A stretch of DNA of 56,066 bases from Segatella salivae DSM 15606 (lineage in GTDB: Bacteria > Bacteroidota > Bacteroidia > Bacteroidales > Bacteroidaceae): NCBI RefSeq assembly GCF_000185845.1, contig NZ_GL629647.1, forward strand, positions 1,494,790 to 1,550,855, given 5' to 3'. Under the pieces are notes generated by a model that saw only the letters and a program-made list of their open reading frames with translations, was not told where the DNA came from and did no database searches. How positions within the stretch are numbered: position 1 is the stretch's first letter; each line of letters begins with the position of its first letter. Below are positions 41,826-52,900 of this stretch, piece by piece. A program made the position numbers and the translations under genes.

Positions 41826-43469
41826 TTACCAATCATCTCTATTGTGGTTGTACCTTTCGGGCCAGATGTGTAAGGCGTAGGTGTAGCCGTAATGGTTGTA
41901 AAGACGAGCCAGACGTGTGACGCGTTCCACAAATTCGGTGTAATTCTTACGTGCAGCCGGCATCCATTGCACCTCGGCAAGCGCCGCCATGCGTGGCAAC
42001 ACCATGTATTCGGCTTGCGCTGTGGTGGGCACATACTCGGTCCAAAGGTTGCCTTGCACGCCGATGATGCGGCTTGTGATGTCGGCCGACACCGTGTCGG
42101 GGCGCGGATTGAAGCTATACACCTGTTCCACGGGCAAGAAACTGCCGATGGCTTGCGGCTCGTGAAGTGTGTTTTTCGCCTGATAATAGTCGAAATAGGC
42201 ATATTTACCAGGGCAAGTGATGACGTTGTGCCCTGCCTTTGCCGCCTTTGTCCAAGTGGATAGGTAACGTCTACTAAGCACGATGGTAGACTTGGCCAGT
42301 TCGCCTTCCAGTATTTCGTCCCAGCCAATCATCGTCTTTCCCTTTCCGTTGATGTATTGTTCCATGCGCTTGGTAAAATATTGTTGCAGGTGTTTGGTGT
42401 CTATGCCTTGCTCTTTGGCCTTGTCTTGGCAGCGTTTGCACTGTTGCCATCGTGTGGAAGGCGCCTCGTCGCCCCCGATGTTAAAGTAGGCAGAGGGGAA
42501 AACTTGGTTTAGCTCGTCGATGATGTCTTGCAAAACAGCATAAACGCGCTCGTTGCCCACGCAGAGCACATCGTGGTGTACGCCCCAGTTGTGGCCCACG
42601 GTGTAGGGGCCGCCGGTGCATCCCAGTTCGGGATAAGCAGCCAATAGCGCTTTGGTATGTCCGGGAATGTCTATCTCGGGTATTACTTCGATGTGCCGTT
42701 GTCGGGCATATTCCACAATCTGCTTTATCTCTTCTTGCGTATAAAAGCCGCCATGCGGTTGATGATCGTCTACATCCGAGTTGTGCCCCACAACCGTCCC
42801 ACTTCGCCAAGCGCCAACTTCCATCAGCTTAGGATACTTCTTTATCTCAATGCGCCAGCCTTGGTCCTCGCTTAGATGCCAGTGAAAGGCGTTCATGTTG
42901 TGTAGGGCCATCATGTCGATAAAACGCTTAACAAAGCTTACGGGAAAGAAATGTCGGCCGCAGTCGAGCATCATGCCTCGATAAGGCAGCAAAGGGGCAT
43001 CGGCAATTTGCACGGCAGGCAGTTCCACTGGGGCAGCAGCCTTGTTGCTCGTTGCTACGGGTAAGGCCTTGCGCAGTGTTTGAATGCCATAGAAAACACC
43101 AGCTGCAGTGCTGCCGGCGATAGTCACTTGCTTTTGTGTCACAGTTATGCGATAGGCCTCTTTGCCGGCAATCTTATTGTCTAGTGTGAGCAAGATATGG
43201 CCTGCACCCTTGGGAGCTGTGGTTGTGTGGGCCAGCTTTATGCCTGTGGCATCTGCGATGTATTCTGCCAGGAAATGGGCATTGTGCTGCATCAGTTCGT
43301 TGGAAGTGGTGCAAGTAATGGTTGTACTTTCGTTCAACACGAAGGGTTTGCCTTTGGTCATCGTGATGGATTGCGGCAAAGGCACTACGTTGTAATTGGC
43401 TGTTGCCGAGTGGGTGGTGATGGACAGCAGGCAAAAGGCTGCCAGGAGGAGGGCTTGTTTGAATGTCAT
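41826..43469 (-). CDS. Secreted beta-N-acetylhexosaminidase (GH20)
   Basis: 547 residues with a signal peptide (about 1-23). The N-terminal GH20b domain (about 25-155) is followed by the GH20 TIM barrel with FHWHLSEDQGWRIEIK (about 195) and the catalytic pair in FNIGGDEAPSTRW (D-E, about 333). Substrate-assisted catalysis releases terminal GlcNAc or GalNAc from glycans. It is the last gene of the locus and ends 90 nt from the inverted repeat downstream. Confidence 0.94.
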   Translation of the reverse strand: MTFKQALLLAAFCLLSITTHSATANYNVVPLPQSITMTKGKPFVLNESTTITCTTSNELMQHNAHFLAEYIADATGIKLAHTTTAPKGAGHILLTLDNKIAGKEAYRITVTQKQVTIAGSTAAGVFYGIQTLRKALPVATSNKAAAPVELPAVQIADAPLLPYRGMMLDCGRHFFPVSFVKRFIDMMALHNMNAFHWHLSEDQGWRIEIKKYPKLMEVGAWRSGTVVGHNSDVDDHQPHGGFYTQEEIKQIVEYARQRHIEVIPEIDIPGHTKALLAAYPELGCTGGPYTVGHNWGVHHDVLCVGNERVYAVLQDIIDELNQVFPSAYFNIGGDEAPSTRWQQCKRCQDKAKEQGIDTKHLQQYFTKRMEQYINGKGKTMIGWDEILEGELAKSTIVLSRRYLSTWTKAAKAGHNVITCPGKYAYFDYYQAKNTLHEPQAIGSFLPVEQVYSFNPRPDTVSADITSRIIGVQGNLWTEYVPTTAQAEYMVLPRMAALAEVQWMPAARKNYTEFVERVTRLARLYNHYGYTYALHIWPERYNHNRDDW

Positions 43470-43509
43470 GAACTTATGTTTTGTTTATTTTGTGGGTAAA
43501 GGCTTGGGC

Positions 43510-45756
43510 TTATTGATGGAGAATGGCTGGCACATTTGCTTCTGCACGCATTTTAAATTCCAGTTTTGCACCCTTTATCAGTTCGCTATGCTTCACGAAT
43601 TGAGAGTGATATGGTTGCTCGTTTAGCAAAAGTTGCGATACATATATATTTGTGGGGCTGTTTTGCGGAGCGACAATATGGATGGTTTTTCCATTGAGAA
43701 GATGCAGGGTGGCTTGCCTAAACAGCGGACTGCCCACTGCATATTCGCCGCTGATGGGCGACAAAGGATAAAAGCCCAAGGCCGAGAATACGTACCAAGC
43801 AGACATCTGCCCGTTGTCTTCGTCGCCACAATAGCCGTCGGGACGTGGCGCATAAAGGCGCGACATGATGGTTCGCACCAGGCGTTGTGTCTTCCACGGC
43901 TGGCAAAAAGCGTAGAGGTATGGCACGTGGTGCATAGGCTCGTTCAAATGGGCGTATTGTCCCATGTCGGCATTCTGCATCTCCCTGATGAGGTGGATGA
44001 TGCCACGCTTATAATAAGAAATGTCGTAACGCTGGGTTTGCGAGAACACCGAGTCGAGCTTTTCCACAAACTTGGCTTGTCCGCCCATCAGCTTTTGCAG
44101 CCCAATAACATCGTGCGGAACAAACCAAGTGTATTGCCAGCTGTTGCCTTCTGTAAAGTGGTCGCCCCAGCGGTATGGGTCGAAAGGCGTTAAGAAACGC
44201 CCTTTACTGTCTTTGGGGCGCATCAATCCCGTGTTCTTGTCGAACAAGTGGCGATAGTTAAGACTTCTTTGGCGGAAAGTTTCTTGCTCCTTCTTGGGGC
44301 GGTTCAATGTTTGGGCCAGGCGATAGATGCAATAATCGTCGTAAGCATACTCCAAGGTGCGCGACACGTTTTGGTTAACGTCCACATCGCAAGGCACATA
44401 TCCCAATGCGTTATATTGGGCAAAGCCCTTCCTGCCAACCGAACTAACAGGGCCAACGCCTTCCGTGCTCTTGCGAATAGCCTCGTAAAGCAAGTCTATG
44501 TCGTACCCGCGAATGCCTTTGAGGTAAGCATCGGCGATAACCGATGCCGAGTGTTGCCCAATCATGCAATCGCGATGTCCGGGACTGAACCATTCGGGCA
44601 GCCATCCGCTTTCCTTATAAACGTTTTCCAACCCACGTAAAATTTCGGACACGATGTTGGGATACATCAGGTTGAGGAAAGGAAATTGCGCCCTGAACGT
44701 GTCCCAAAATCCGTTGTCGGCATAGAGGATGCCAGGCATGATGCGCCCATTATATGGACTGTAATGCAGGGTGTCACCCTTTGCATCTACCTCGTAGAAC
44801 TTGCGTGGAAATATCAACATGCGATAAAGGCAGGTGTAGAAGGTGCGCATATCATCGTCGGTGCCGCCCGCAACGCTTACTTTGGCCAATTCCGCATCCC
44901 ATGTTTGTTCGGCCTTTGCTTTCACCTCGTCGAAACTTTGGCTGCCAATTTCGCGTAAGTTAAGCTCAGCTTGCTCTTCGCTGATATACGAAGTGGCGAT
45001 GTGCATCTCAACGGTTTCGCCCCGTTTAAGGTCGAATCCCACCACGGCTCCCACATGTTGCCCTTGCTGTTCGTATTGCCCATCCAGCAATTGCTTGTCT
45101 TTCCAGATGGTGGCGTTGAGGAAAGGGCGGTTGAAGGTTATCACGAAGAAGTTTTTAAAGGCAGGGCCAACCCCGCCGTTGTTTTTCGTAGAATAGCCCA
45201 CAATACGCCTTTGCTCGGGTATGAGCTTAACATACGATCCGCCATTGCAGGCATCTATCACCACGTACGAACTGTCGCCGCCGTTAAACCGCATTCTAAA
45301 TGCCACTGCCCTTTCGGTGGGCGTAAGCTCCACGTTGGTTTGGGCATCGCCTAGGTAGGCATGGTAATAATGGGGTAGGGCTATTTCTGTTTTGTGCGAG
45401 AACCAACTGCGGCGGCGTTCTTCGGTAAAATCGTTGCGGTGCGTAATGGGCATTACCGATAGTTGGCCGTAATCGTTAATCCAAAGACTGGCTTGGTGGG
45501 TCTGCTTAAAGCCATAGAGAAAGTTCTCTTGATAGGTATACAGAAAGCCATTGCCTAGCTTTCCCGTGTGGGGTGCCCAGTTGTTCATGCCGAAGGGTAG
45601 GCAAACGGTTGGGTAGGTGTTGCCGTTGGATATTTCCATGCTCGAAAGTGTGCCCATCAAGGGGTTCACATAGCGGGTCAGTCCCTCTGCTTTGCAGAGC
45701 ATTGTACCTGCAAATGCAAGGAGGTATGCAAGGAGATAGCTATTGGGTCGTTTCAT
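43510..45756 (-). CDS. GH92 alpha-mannosidase
   Basis: 748 residues with a signal peptide (about 1-22). Calcium-dependent inverting alpha-mannosidase family. Motifs include YPTVCLPFGMNNWAPHTG (about 48), HRDCMIGQHSASVIADAYLK (about 394), the general-acid region FTEGNSWQYTWFVPHD (about 533) and the base region GYCGDEDNGQMSAWYVFSAL (about 645). Most characterised members cut alpha-1,2-mannose from host or yeast mannans. It is transcribed between the GH31 and GH20 genes. Confidence 0.93.
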   Translation of the reverse strand: MKRPNSYLLAYLLAFAGTMLCKAEGLTRYVNPLMGTLSSMEISNGNTYPTVCLPFGMNNWAPHTGKLGNGFLYTYQENFLYGFKQTHQASLWINDYGQLSVMPITHRNDFTEERRRSWFSHKTEIALPHYYHAYLGDAQTNVELTPTERAVAFRMRFNGGDSSYVVIDACNGGSYVKLIPEQRRIVGYSTKNNGGVGPAFKNFFVITFNRPFLNATIWKDKQLLDGQYEQQGQHVGAVVGFDLKRGETVEMHIATSYISEEQAELNLREIGSQSFDEVKAKAEQTWDAELAKVSVAGGTDDDMRTFYTCLYRMLIFPRKFYEVDAKGDTLHYSPYNGRIMPGILYADNGFWDTFRAQFPFLNLMYPNIVSEILRGLENVYKESGWLPEWFSPGHRDCMIGQHSASVIADAYLKGIRGYDIDLLYEAIRKSTEGVGPVSSVGRKGFAQYNALGYVPCDVDVNQNVSRTLEYAYDDYCIYRLAQTLNRPKKEQETFRQRSLNYRHLFDKNTGLMRPKDSKGRFLTPFDPYRWGDHFTEGNSWQYTWFVPHDVIGLQKLMGGQAKFVEKLDSVFSQTQRYDISYYKRGIIHLIREMQNADMGQYAHLNEPMHHVPYLYAFCQPWKTQRLVRTIMSRLYAPRPDGYCGDEDNGQMSAWYVFSALGFYPLSPISGEYAVGSPLFRQATLHLLNGKTIHIVAPQNSPTNIYVSQLLLNEQPYHSQFVKHSELIKGAKLEFKMRAEANVPAILHQ

Positions 45757-45842
45757 TTTTTGAGTGCGAGTTAATTGACAAATGAGACATGTGTACAGTT
45801 GCTACGAGTGTGGCGAATGGTTGAAAGGGTGCAATGATATGC

Positions 45843-47969
45843 TTATTCAATCAACGTCCAGCTCTTTACCTTATACCTTACACTCTTAAATCTGCCTGTG
45901 CGTTTAATGCTTCCGCGCCCGTTCCAGCTAAGCCACACCTTATTATATATGCCGCTTTCAAAGCCATAGCTAATGCCGTCGTCTTCGAAAAGCGATGTGC
46001 TGCGGGGTTGTTTGCCATAAACGCGGCAATTCAGTACGAACGTTGTTTGGGGTGTAATGCAGTCTGTGGGCTCGGCCAAGGGTAAGATGGTGCCTTCGCG
46101 AACAAAGAGCGGCACCTCGTGTAGTGCGAAGTGCACTTTGTGGCTTTGGCCACCTTCCAGCTTTTCGTTGGTGTTGAAGTTGTACCAGTTGCCTTCGGGC
46201 AGGTACACCATTCGCTCGTTGCCTTTGCCCACAATGGGGCAGACAAGCAACTCGTCGCCAATAAGAAATTGGTTATCTATCGCCGCTGCGGTCTTGTCTT
46301 TTGGATAGTTCAGCACCAAGGGCTTGAAAGGCGGTGTGCCATCTGTGCGATAGCGGGCGAATTGGGCGTAGAGGTATGGCACCAGCGACATGCGGAAGTT
46401 GAGCAACTGGCGCACCACATCTTCGTTTTTGGTGGCCGTAGGCAAGAATTTGTCTTCGTTGTTCAGCTGTTTATCAAATTGCAGCCAAGCAGGGTTGCGC
46501 AGATACCAACCATTAAAGAGGGTTTGGGCCGATAGTACGGCCACTTGCACGCGGCGGAAGAAGTCTTCTTCATCGGCCGACTCGCGCACCTCGGGCGACC
46601 ACAGCAGGCCAGTCAGTCCTGCGTTGCATACCATGCGCACGTAGTCTTCCAAGTCGTAAGTGTCGCTATAAATCGAAACGGGATAGGGCGAGGCCAATGC
46701 ACCCGATGCACGAACGTCTAGACAGGTGCGCATGCCGTGTTTGCGAAAAACGCCGTAAAGGGTTTTCTGGTACAGCAGTCCAAAGAGTTGGTGCATCTGT
46801 TCGCCATCGATGCCCGAAGGGAAAGCCGACAATTCGGGGAAGCTCCAGTTCAGGTCGCCTCGTGTAATGTTAGAATTGTCGCACTCGTCCATCTTAAAGG
46901 CTGCGATGCCCTTTTGCACAAAGCAGCTGTCGTGGTATGCGGCGAAGATGTGTTGTGTGGCAGAGTCGGCGAAGTCGGGCACCAATCCGTTCCACACCAA
47001 ATGGCTACCCGATTTGGGTTTAAGCAGCGGGTGCAGGGGCGAAGAGGAGTGAACAAAGGCATGTTCCCACAAGTTGAGCTTGTAGCCCATAGCACGTGTG
47101 CGGGCTATTAGCTCGTTGGGGTTGGGAAAATGCTCGTTGTTCCACACGTACGAACAGGAGTAGGCTCGTGTTTGCCACTTGGGCTCCAAGCCTATTACGT
47201 CGCAGGGTATGTGCTTGTTTCTTAGATAATGTGCTATGCGGTAGGCATCTTCTTGTTTAGAATCGGTTTTCAATCGAAACTTCATGCCTAGTCCCCAGAG
47301 TGCTGGCATGCTTCCTCCGCCGGCAAAAAGGTTGTATCGGCGAAGTGCCGTGTTCATGTCGGGCCCGGCAAACACCAGTACGCTAATCCCCTTTGCGCCT
47401 GGAATGTCAACCTGTACGCGTGGCTTTGAACTACTTTGTGTTGACGAACGGTACAGCTCGTCGGTAGATAGTTTTGCCTTTTGGCTGTCTTCTGATGGCG
47501 TATAGTCTGTGTTCTTTCGGTTCGTTCCGATGTAAAAAGTGGTATATCGTGCGGTGTTTATCAGCACGGCATATCCCTTGTTAGAGATGTAGAATGGTTG
47601 CGGTGCGTGGGTATAGCCAAGGTCTTTCAAGGGATGGTCGTTTACCAAAGGGCGCTTTTTCTTGTTGTTCTGCACAAACGACCCCATTTGCAGGCCAAAT
47701 CCATAGATGTTTTCGTCGGCTGCAAGCGGAATATCTACCACGCACCCGCGTGCATTCACCTCGATGTGTACCCCTTCTTTGGCGAAGGGATTATCCGTTG
47801 CGGGCATATCTTTCAGCTGTTTCGCCACTGGTTCTTTATAGCGCAGGGGCGTGTGGACGTCTTCTTGCCCAGCTGCGAGTAAGTATACGCCAGGCTCTAT
47901 CTGCCTAAATGTTTGTGCCTGAGTGATAATTGCAACACTTAGAACTAATGATGTGATAAACGTTCGCAT
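45843..47969 (-). CDS. GH31 family alpha-glycosidase
   Basis: 708 residues with a short signal peptide (MRTFITSLVLSVAIITQAQT). An N-terminal beta-sandwich (about 25-200) with DENIYGFGLQMGSF precedes the TIM barrel. The nucleophile block reads IAAFKMDECDNSN (about 355) and an acid/base-side block WSPEVRESADEEDFFR is near 475. C-terminal beta domains carry WYNFNTNEKLEGGQ (about 615). Family 31 includes alpha-glucosidases, alpha-xylosidases and others; the DECD-type motif differs from the WIDMNE type of classic alpha-glucosidases, so the exact specificity is open. Confidence 0.88.
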   Translation of the reverse strand: MRTFITSLVLSVAIITQAQTFRQIEPGVYLLAAGQEDVHTPLRYKEPVAKQLKDMPATDNPFAKEGVHIEVNARGCVVDIPLAADENIYGFGLQMGSFVQNNKKKRPLVNDHPLKDLGYTHAPQPFYISNKGYAVLINTARYTTFYIGTNRKNTDYTPSEDSQKAKLSTDELYRSSTQSSSKPRVQVDIPGAKGISVLVFAGPDMNTALRRYNLFAGGGSMPALWGLGMKFRLKTDSKQEDAYRIAHYLRNKHIPCDVIGLEPKWQTRAYSCSYVWNNEHFPNPNELIARTRAMGYKLNLWEHAFVHSSSPLHPLLKPKSGSHLVWNGLVPDFADSATQHIFAAYHDSCFVQKGIAAFKMDECDNSNITRGDLNWSFPELSAFPSGIDGEQMHQLFGLLYQKTLYGVFRKHGMRTCLDVRASGALASPYPVSIYSDTYDLEDYVRMVCNAGLTGLLWSPEVRESADEEDFFRRVQVAVLSAQTLFNGWYLRNPAWLQFDKQLNNEDKFLPTATKNEDVVRQLLNFRMSLVPYLYAQFARYRTDGTPPFKPLVLNYPKDKTAAAIDNQFLIGDELLVCPIVGKGNERMVYLPEGNWYNFNTNEKLEGGQSHKVHFALHEVPLFVREGTILPLAEPTDCITPQTTFVLNCRVYGKQPRSTSLFEDDGISYGFESGIYNKVWLSWNGRGSIKRTGRFKSVRYKVKSWTLIE

Positions 47970-48068
47970 GTATGAGTATATATGATTTTTATGGGTTGAC
48001 GGGGTGTGCTAGCTAGTTGGCAAGCTGTTGCGGTAAGGCGAGAATGGCTTGATGAACCAGTTTGCCAA

Positions 48069-48096
48069 CAAAGTTATCGGCAATTTATCAGTACAA
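48069..48096 (-). promoter_or_regulatory. Possible internal promoter for GH31-GH92-GH20
   Basis: On the minus strand TAACTTTG (48076-48069) is preceded by TTG (48096-48094) at 17 nt. It lies about 100 nt before the GH31 start and just after the hairpin at 48110-48156. Confidence 0.45.
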
Positions 48097-48156
48097 GGCC
48101 CTTTGTAGTGTCAGTACAAGCCCTTTGTAGTGGGACTACAAGCCACTTGTACTGAC
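48088..48156 (-). repeat. Hairpin and 22/23-bp direct repeats between susD and GH31
   Basis: GTCAGTACAAG (48110-48120) pairs perfectly with CTTGTACTGAC (48146-48156). Inside, TTTGTAGT and ACTACAAG-type segments pair again around a GGG loop, with one bulge. The left part also occurs as a direct repeat: TCAGTACAAGGCCCTTTGTA at 48088 and TCAGTACAAGCCCTTTGTA at 48111. In the transcript this would form a 47-nt hairpin about 94 nt after the susD stop. Confidence 0.7.
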
Positions 48157-48249
48157 GCTTGAAGGCGCATGTTAAAGTATATTTCTTACACTTGCCTCAT
48201 GTTTTCTAACGGCAAATCTATAGCAAGTGTATTTATCTACACACTTCTC

Positions 48250-49914
48250 TTATTCCCATCCAGGGTTTTGCACCAGGTTGGGGTTGGCCTCCCTGTCGCG
48301 TTTGGGTATGGGGTACCATATCTTGTAGCTTTGGAAATTGTCTTTAACAGCTTGTGCATGTTTGGTGTTATAGTGGAAAATGTTGGGTTTTACACCGCTT
48401 TCGTTGCTAGTTTTGAGGTTTTGCACCACGTTTTGCAAGCGTCCCCAACGAATAAGGTCCATTCTTCGCCAGCCTTCGGCACAGAGTTCACGCGAACGTT
48501 CGTCCTTCAACTCGTCCATGAAGTTGTCTTTGTGATAGGCCGTTGCCAAGTTTTGGGCAGCGGCAGCGTTGTTGCCTGCCGCGCGTAGTCGGATGGGTTC
48601 GAGCAGTTTGCGGGCTTCGGCCTCATCACCTGTTTTGTAAGTAGCCTCTGCATACATCAGGATAACATCGGCAAATCGCAGGATGGGGAAGTTTAGTACG
48701 CTGGAAGCAGCGGGTATGCCCACGGCCAATCGTGCTGCCGGCGAACTCTGACGGAACTTTGTGAGGAAGGTGTTTACACCGCTTTGGTAGAGTCCCGAGG
48801 GAACATAGTATTCCACGCCCATAATATTTACCTTGTTCTTGGTATTTGCTCCACCAATGTTTTGCTTGTAGCGCACATCCGTTTTATCGTAAAGGCTTAT
48901 TAGTTCGCCCAGAGCTGGAAACCAGCCTGCACCCCCTCCGTCTTGTGTGATGTTGCCTACAGTTCCCGTGAGATGAGCGAAGACAAAATACTTTGGTGCT
49001 TCTTTTCCGAAGGTAGCCACCATTACCGCTTCTTTTGCTTGCTCGGCTTTCAGCGCGGGGCGGTCGGCAATGAAGTTATAGGCATATTCGGGGTTTAAGA
49101 TATAGGCGCCATTTGCGTAAATGTCTGCACAAAGAGCCTTGGCTTCTGCATACATCGCATTGCTGTCTACCCAGTCGAAGGAGTTGAGCGTGAAGTTAAG
49201 GTCGGCCCCAACATTGTTTTCTTTACAGGCAGCCAAGTATAAATACACCTTGGCCAGCATGGCCGCGGCCGTGTATTTGTTGGCGCGCGAGTCGTAAGTG
49301 TTGCGTTCGGGCAAACCCTCGTAAGCGCTCTTTAAGTCGTTAATGATAAGTTCGTACACGTCTTTTAAACTAGAACGGGGTGTCAATTCGCTGTCGTTTA
49401 CCGACTTTTGCAGGGGGACGCCCCCCCAGAACCATGCTAAGTAAGTGTAGTAGAACCCACGCAGGAAACGTGCTTCTAGCACAACCTCTTTGCGGCGTTC
49501 GTCGGTCATGTCTGCCACTTTGGGCGCATTCTCTATTACGCCGTTGGCTCTGTATATGCCGGCGTAAAGTGCAAACCACGCATCGCCTAGAAAACGCGAC
49601 TCGGAATTGTAGGTGTAGTTGCAGAAGGGCTTGATGTCTGCAATGCCAATATAGTCGGTTCGGCCAATCATTTCGTCGCACCCTAGTTGTGTAAGCAAGT
49701 GGATGTTGCGCGAGAATAAGGCATGTGGTGCTTGGTTTTGTATGGCATTGGCGTTTAGGGCATCGTAAGCGCCCGTCAATGCTTTCTCTGTGTTGCTGGC
49801 ATTTGCAAAGAGCGTGTTGCCCTCGGCAAAGGAATATACCTTCTCGTCAAGGAAATCGCCACAGCTGCAAAGTAGTGTGAGCGACAGGCAGGCTGCCATT
49901 ATCTTTGTATTCAT
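48250..49914 (-). CDS. SusD/RagB-family glycan-binding lipoprotein
   Basis: Surface lipoprotein that caps the SusC channel and captures oligosaccharides. 554 residues with a lipoprotein signal peptide (MNTKIMAACLSLTLLCSCGD; lipobox cysteine near residue 16-18). The TPR-rich SusD fold is evident: FLDEKVYSFAEGNTLFANASN at the N-terminus, EARFLRGFYYTYLAWFWGGVPL (about 147), and the C-terminal RSRELCAEGWRRMDLIRWGR (about 485) plus YPIPKRDREANPNLVQNPGW. It starts 13 nt after the susC stop. Confidence 0.96.
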   Translation of the reverse strand: MNTKIMAACLSLTLLCSCGDFLDEKVYSFAEGNTLFANASNTEKALTGAYDALNANAIQNQAPHALFSRNIHLLTQLGCDEMIGRTDYIGIADIKPFCNYTYNSESRFLGDAWFALYAGIYRANGVIENAPKVADMTDERRKEVVLEARFLRGFYYTYLAWFWGGVPLQKSVNDSELTPRSSLKDVYELIINDLKSAYEGLPERNTYDSRANKYTAAAMLAKVYLYLAACKENNVGADLNFTLNSFDWVDSNAMYAEAKALCADIYANGAYILNPEYAYNFIADRPALKAEQAKEAVMVATFGKEAPKYFVFAHLTGTVGNITQDGGGAGWFPALGELISLYDKTDVRYKQNIGGANTKNKVNIMGVEYYVPSGLYQSGVNTFLTKFRQSSPAARLAVGIPAASSVLNFPILRFADVILMYAEATYKTGDEAEARKLLEPIRLRAAGNNAAAAQNLATAYHKDNFMDELKDERSRELCAEGWRRMDLIRWGRLQNVVQNLKTSNESGVKPNIFHYNTKHAQAVKDNFQSYKIWYPIPKRDREANPNLVQNPGWE

Positions 49915-49926
49915 AATGCTATGTGT

Positions 49927-52900
49927 TTAGAAGTTAATGTTGATGCCCAGCGAGAACGAACGACTGCGGGGGTAGGTTACGTTATCTAGGCCTGTGATGA
50001 GCTTGTTGTGGTAAGACACTTCGGGGTCGAAGCCTGTGTACTTGGTAAGCACAAATAGGTTGTCGGCCGAGAGCGAGAATTGGCAAACGGTTATTTTCAA
50101 GGGTTTAAGCACGCTTTGGGGCAAGCTGTAAGTAAAGGTCAGGTTTTGTAAGCGCAGGAAGGAGGCATCCTCCACATAGTAAGACGACACGTCGTTCTTT
50201 CTGGGCGATTTGATGTCGGGGTAGCGATTGGTGGGATTCGTTTCGGTCCAGCGGTTGTGGTAGTATTCGGCAGCCACGTTGTAGTGGGCCGAATAGCCTT
50301 CAAATTTCCAGCGAGAAATGTTGAGAACCTCGTTGCCAAAGCTGTAATTGAAGAAGAATGAGAGCGAGAAGTCTTTATACTCGAAGCTGTTTAGCAAGCC
50401 GCCGAAGAACTTTGGCTCGCCTCGCGATATGAAGGTTTTATCGTTTACAGGGTCTACCTCGTTGTCGCTGTTAAGACTTCTGTATTTCAAATCGCCGGGT
50501 TTAACCTTAATGCCCTTGATGCTAACCACACCGGGCTTGAGTTTTCCGTGCTCGTCGAAGTCTGTTTTTTGGTAAATGCCATCCCATACGTAGCCCCATG
50601 CACCACCAATGGGCGAGCCTACTTTCAGTCGCGACACTTCGTTGATGGTGCCGTCGTTGATGTTTACTGGTATGGCGGTTACATTGCCAAGCGAAAGTAT
50701 CTTGTTGCTGTTGCTGCTAATGTTGAATGTTGTGCGCCATTTAAAGTTGCGTGAGTTGATGTTGAGCGAATTAATGGATAGTTCCACGCCCTTGTTCTCA
50801 ACCTCGCCGATGTTCTGCCACTGCTTGTACGAGCCGCTTTGACCTGGCACATCGCCTTGCAAAAGCATGTCGGAGGTGCGCTTGTAATAGACGTCGAACG
50901 TAAAACCGAGACGGTGTTTCAGCAGACTAACGTCGAGTCCTAGGTCGTATTGGGCGGTAGATTCCCATTTCAGGTTGGGGTTAGACTTTTCTGATGGAGC
51001 CAAACCCAATACGGCTGCATCGTTAAGGTTGAGGTAATAAGTGTTGTCTAATCGTTGAAGCGAGCGGTAAGGCGTGATGCGGTCGTTACCAGAAACACCT
51101 GCGCTGAGGCGGAGTTTCAACTCATCAATGGCCTTTATGCCTTTAATGAACTGCTCGTTGTGGGCTTTCCAAGCCAAGGCTACCGATGGAAAGGTGGCGT
51201 ACTTGTTGTCGGCACCGAACTTTGACGAGCCGTCGCGACGTAAAGTGAGCGTAGTTAGATAGCGATCCTTAAACGAATAGAATAGTCGGCCAAACTCTGA
51301 CATGCGCGTTTGTCGATACTTATCGGTAGAGGGCTTGCGCATGGCGGCTCCACCCTGCTGCAAGTCGAACACGGGATTGTAGGTTTGCACGGGGAAATTC
51401 TCGGCCGTTACGTTCAGGTTGGCCCAAACGTAGCTGCTGGTTTCAAAACCTAGCATGGCCGTTAGGCTGTGACCGCCAGCAAAACTCTTAACATAGGTGG
51501 CCGTTGTGGTGCTTTGCCATTGCTCGGTTGTCGTTTCCAGTACGTTGGCTAGTCCGTTTCGGGCATATCCCCACGATGTACTTGAGGGGTACCACTCTTC
51601 TGATTTGGAGAAGGTAAGGCCAGTGTTGAGGCTTGTGCGTAGGGTTAGCCCCGGCAATGGCTTGTATTGCAGGAAGCCATTAGCGAGAATACGCGTGAGT
51701 GGCGTTTTCTTATACGAGTCGAACAGTGATTGTGCAGGGTTTGATACATTGCCGTTATCGGGGTCGCCTGGGTCTACTTTAAAGTTGAAGGGCTTGTAAA
51801 CGAACATCGCTTCTAGCCAACCGTTGTATTGAAGTCCGCCTCCCATGCTCACCGGTCCATAGAGTTCGGTGCGCGCGATGGTGGCGTTACCGCCTATGCG
51901 CAGCTTTTCGTTGGGTGCGTATTCCACCTTAAAGCGACCCGTATAGCGCGTAAAGCTGTTGTTTTTGGCTATGGCGTTCTGCTTAAGATACTCTCCGCTG
52001 AGCGAATACAGCAGCGAATTAGATTTGCTACTACCGTTAATGCTGAGGTTGTAGTTCTGCGAAAAGCCTGTACGAAGTAGCTCGCGTTGCCAATCGTGCG
52101 ATGTGTTGTCTTCAAATTCTTGGCCAAAGATGCGTGCGCGGTCGGGTTTCCCGTCGCCGTCTGTGTCTATTCCCCATTCAAGACTGTTGGGGAAACGCGA
52201 GAAACGATAGTCGGCAAACTCTTGTCCTTGCAACATCTCAACGTGCTTGGTGGCCTTGCTGATGCCGAAACGGGCATCGAAGCTCACCTCGGTCTTGTTG
52301 TATTGACCTTTCTTCGTGGTGATAACGATAACTCCGTTTGCTCCTGCCGAACCATAAATGGCCGTGGCCGACGCGTCTTTAAGCACCTGCACAGACTCGA
52401 TGTCGGCTGGGTTGATGCCCGCGAGCGGGTTGAATGTGGCACGACCCGATATGGTAGAGGTCGCCACTTCGCCGTTGTTCACGTCGATAAGTGTGCCGTC
52501 TATCACATAAAGCGGTTGCGTTCCGGCGTTGATGGAGTTGTTTCCGCGGATAACCACGTTTACATCTCCACCCAATTCGCCCGACGAAGCCGTTACATTT
52601 ACGCCTGCAACCTTACCCGCCATCGAGTTAAGCAGCGATGCCGAATTAGATTTGCGTAGGTCTTGCATGTCTATCGCCCCCACAGCGCCTGTTAGGTCTT
52701 TCTTCAACATCGAGCCATAGCCGATAACCACCACCTGTCCTAGGTCTTTGGCATCGGGTTCTAGCACGATGTACATGCTTTTGGCTTTGCCCACCTGTTG
52801 GTGAACGGCCTTCATTCCAATACTCGAGAACACCAGTACGGCCTTCTGTCCTGATACCGAAAGGCTGAAATGCCCATCTTGGTTGGTCACAGTTCCGTTG

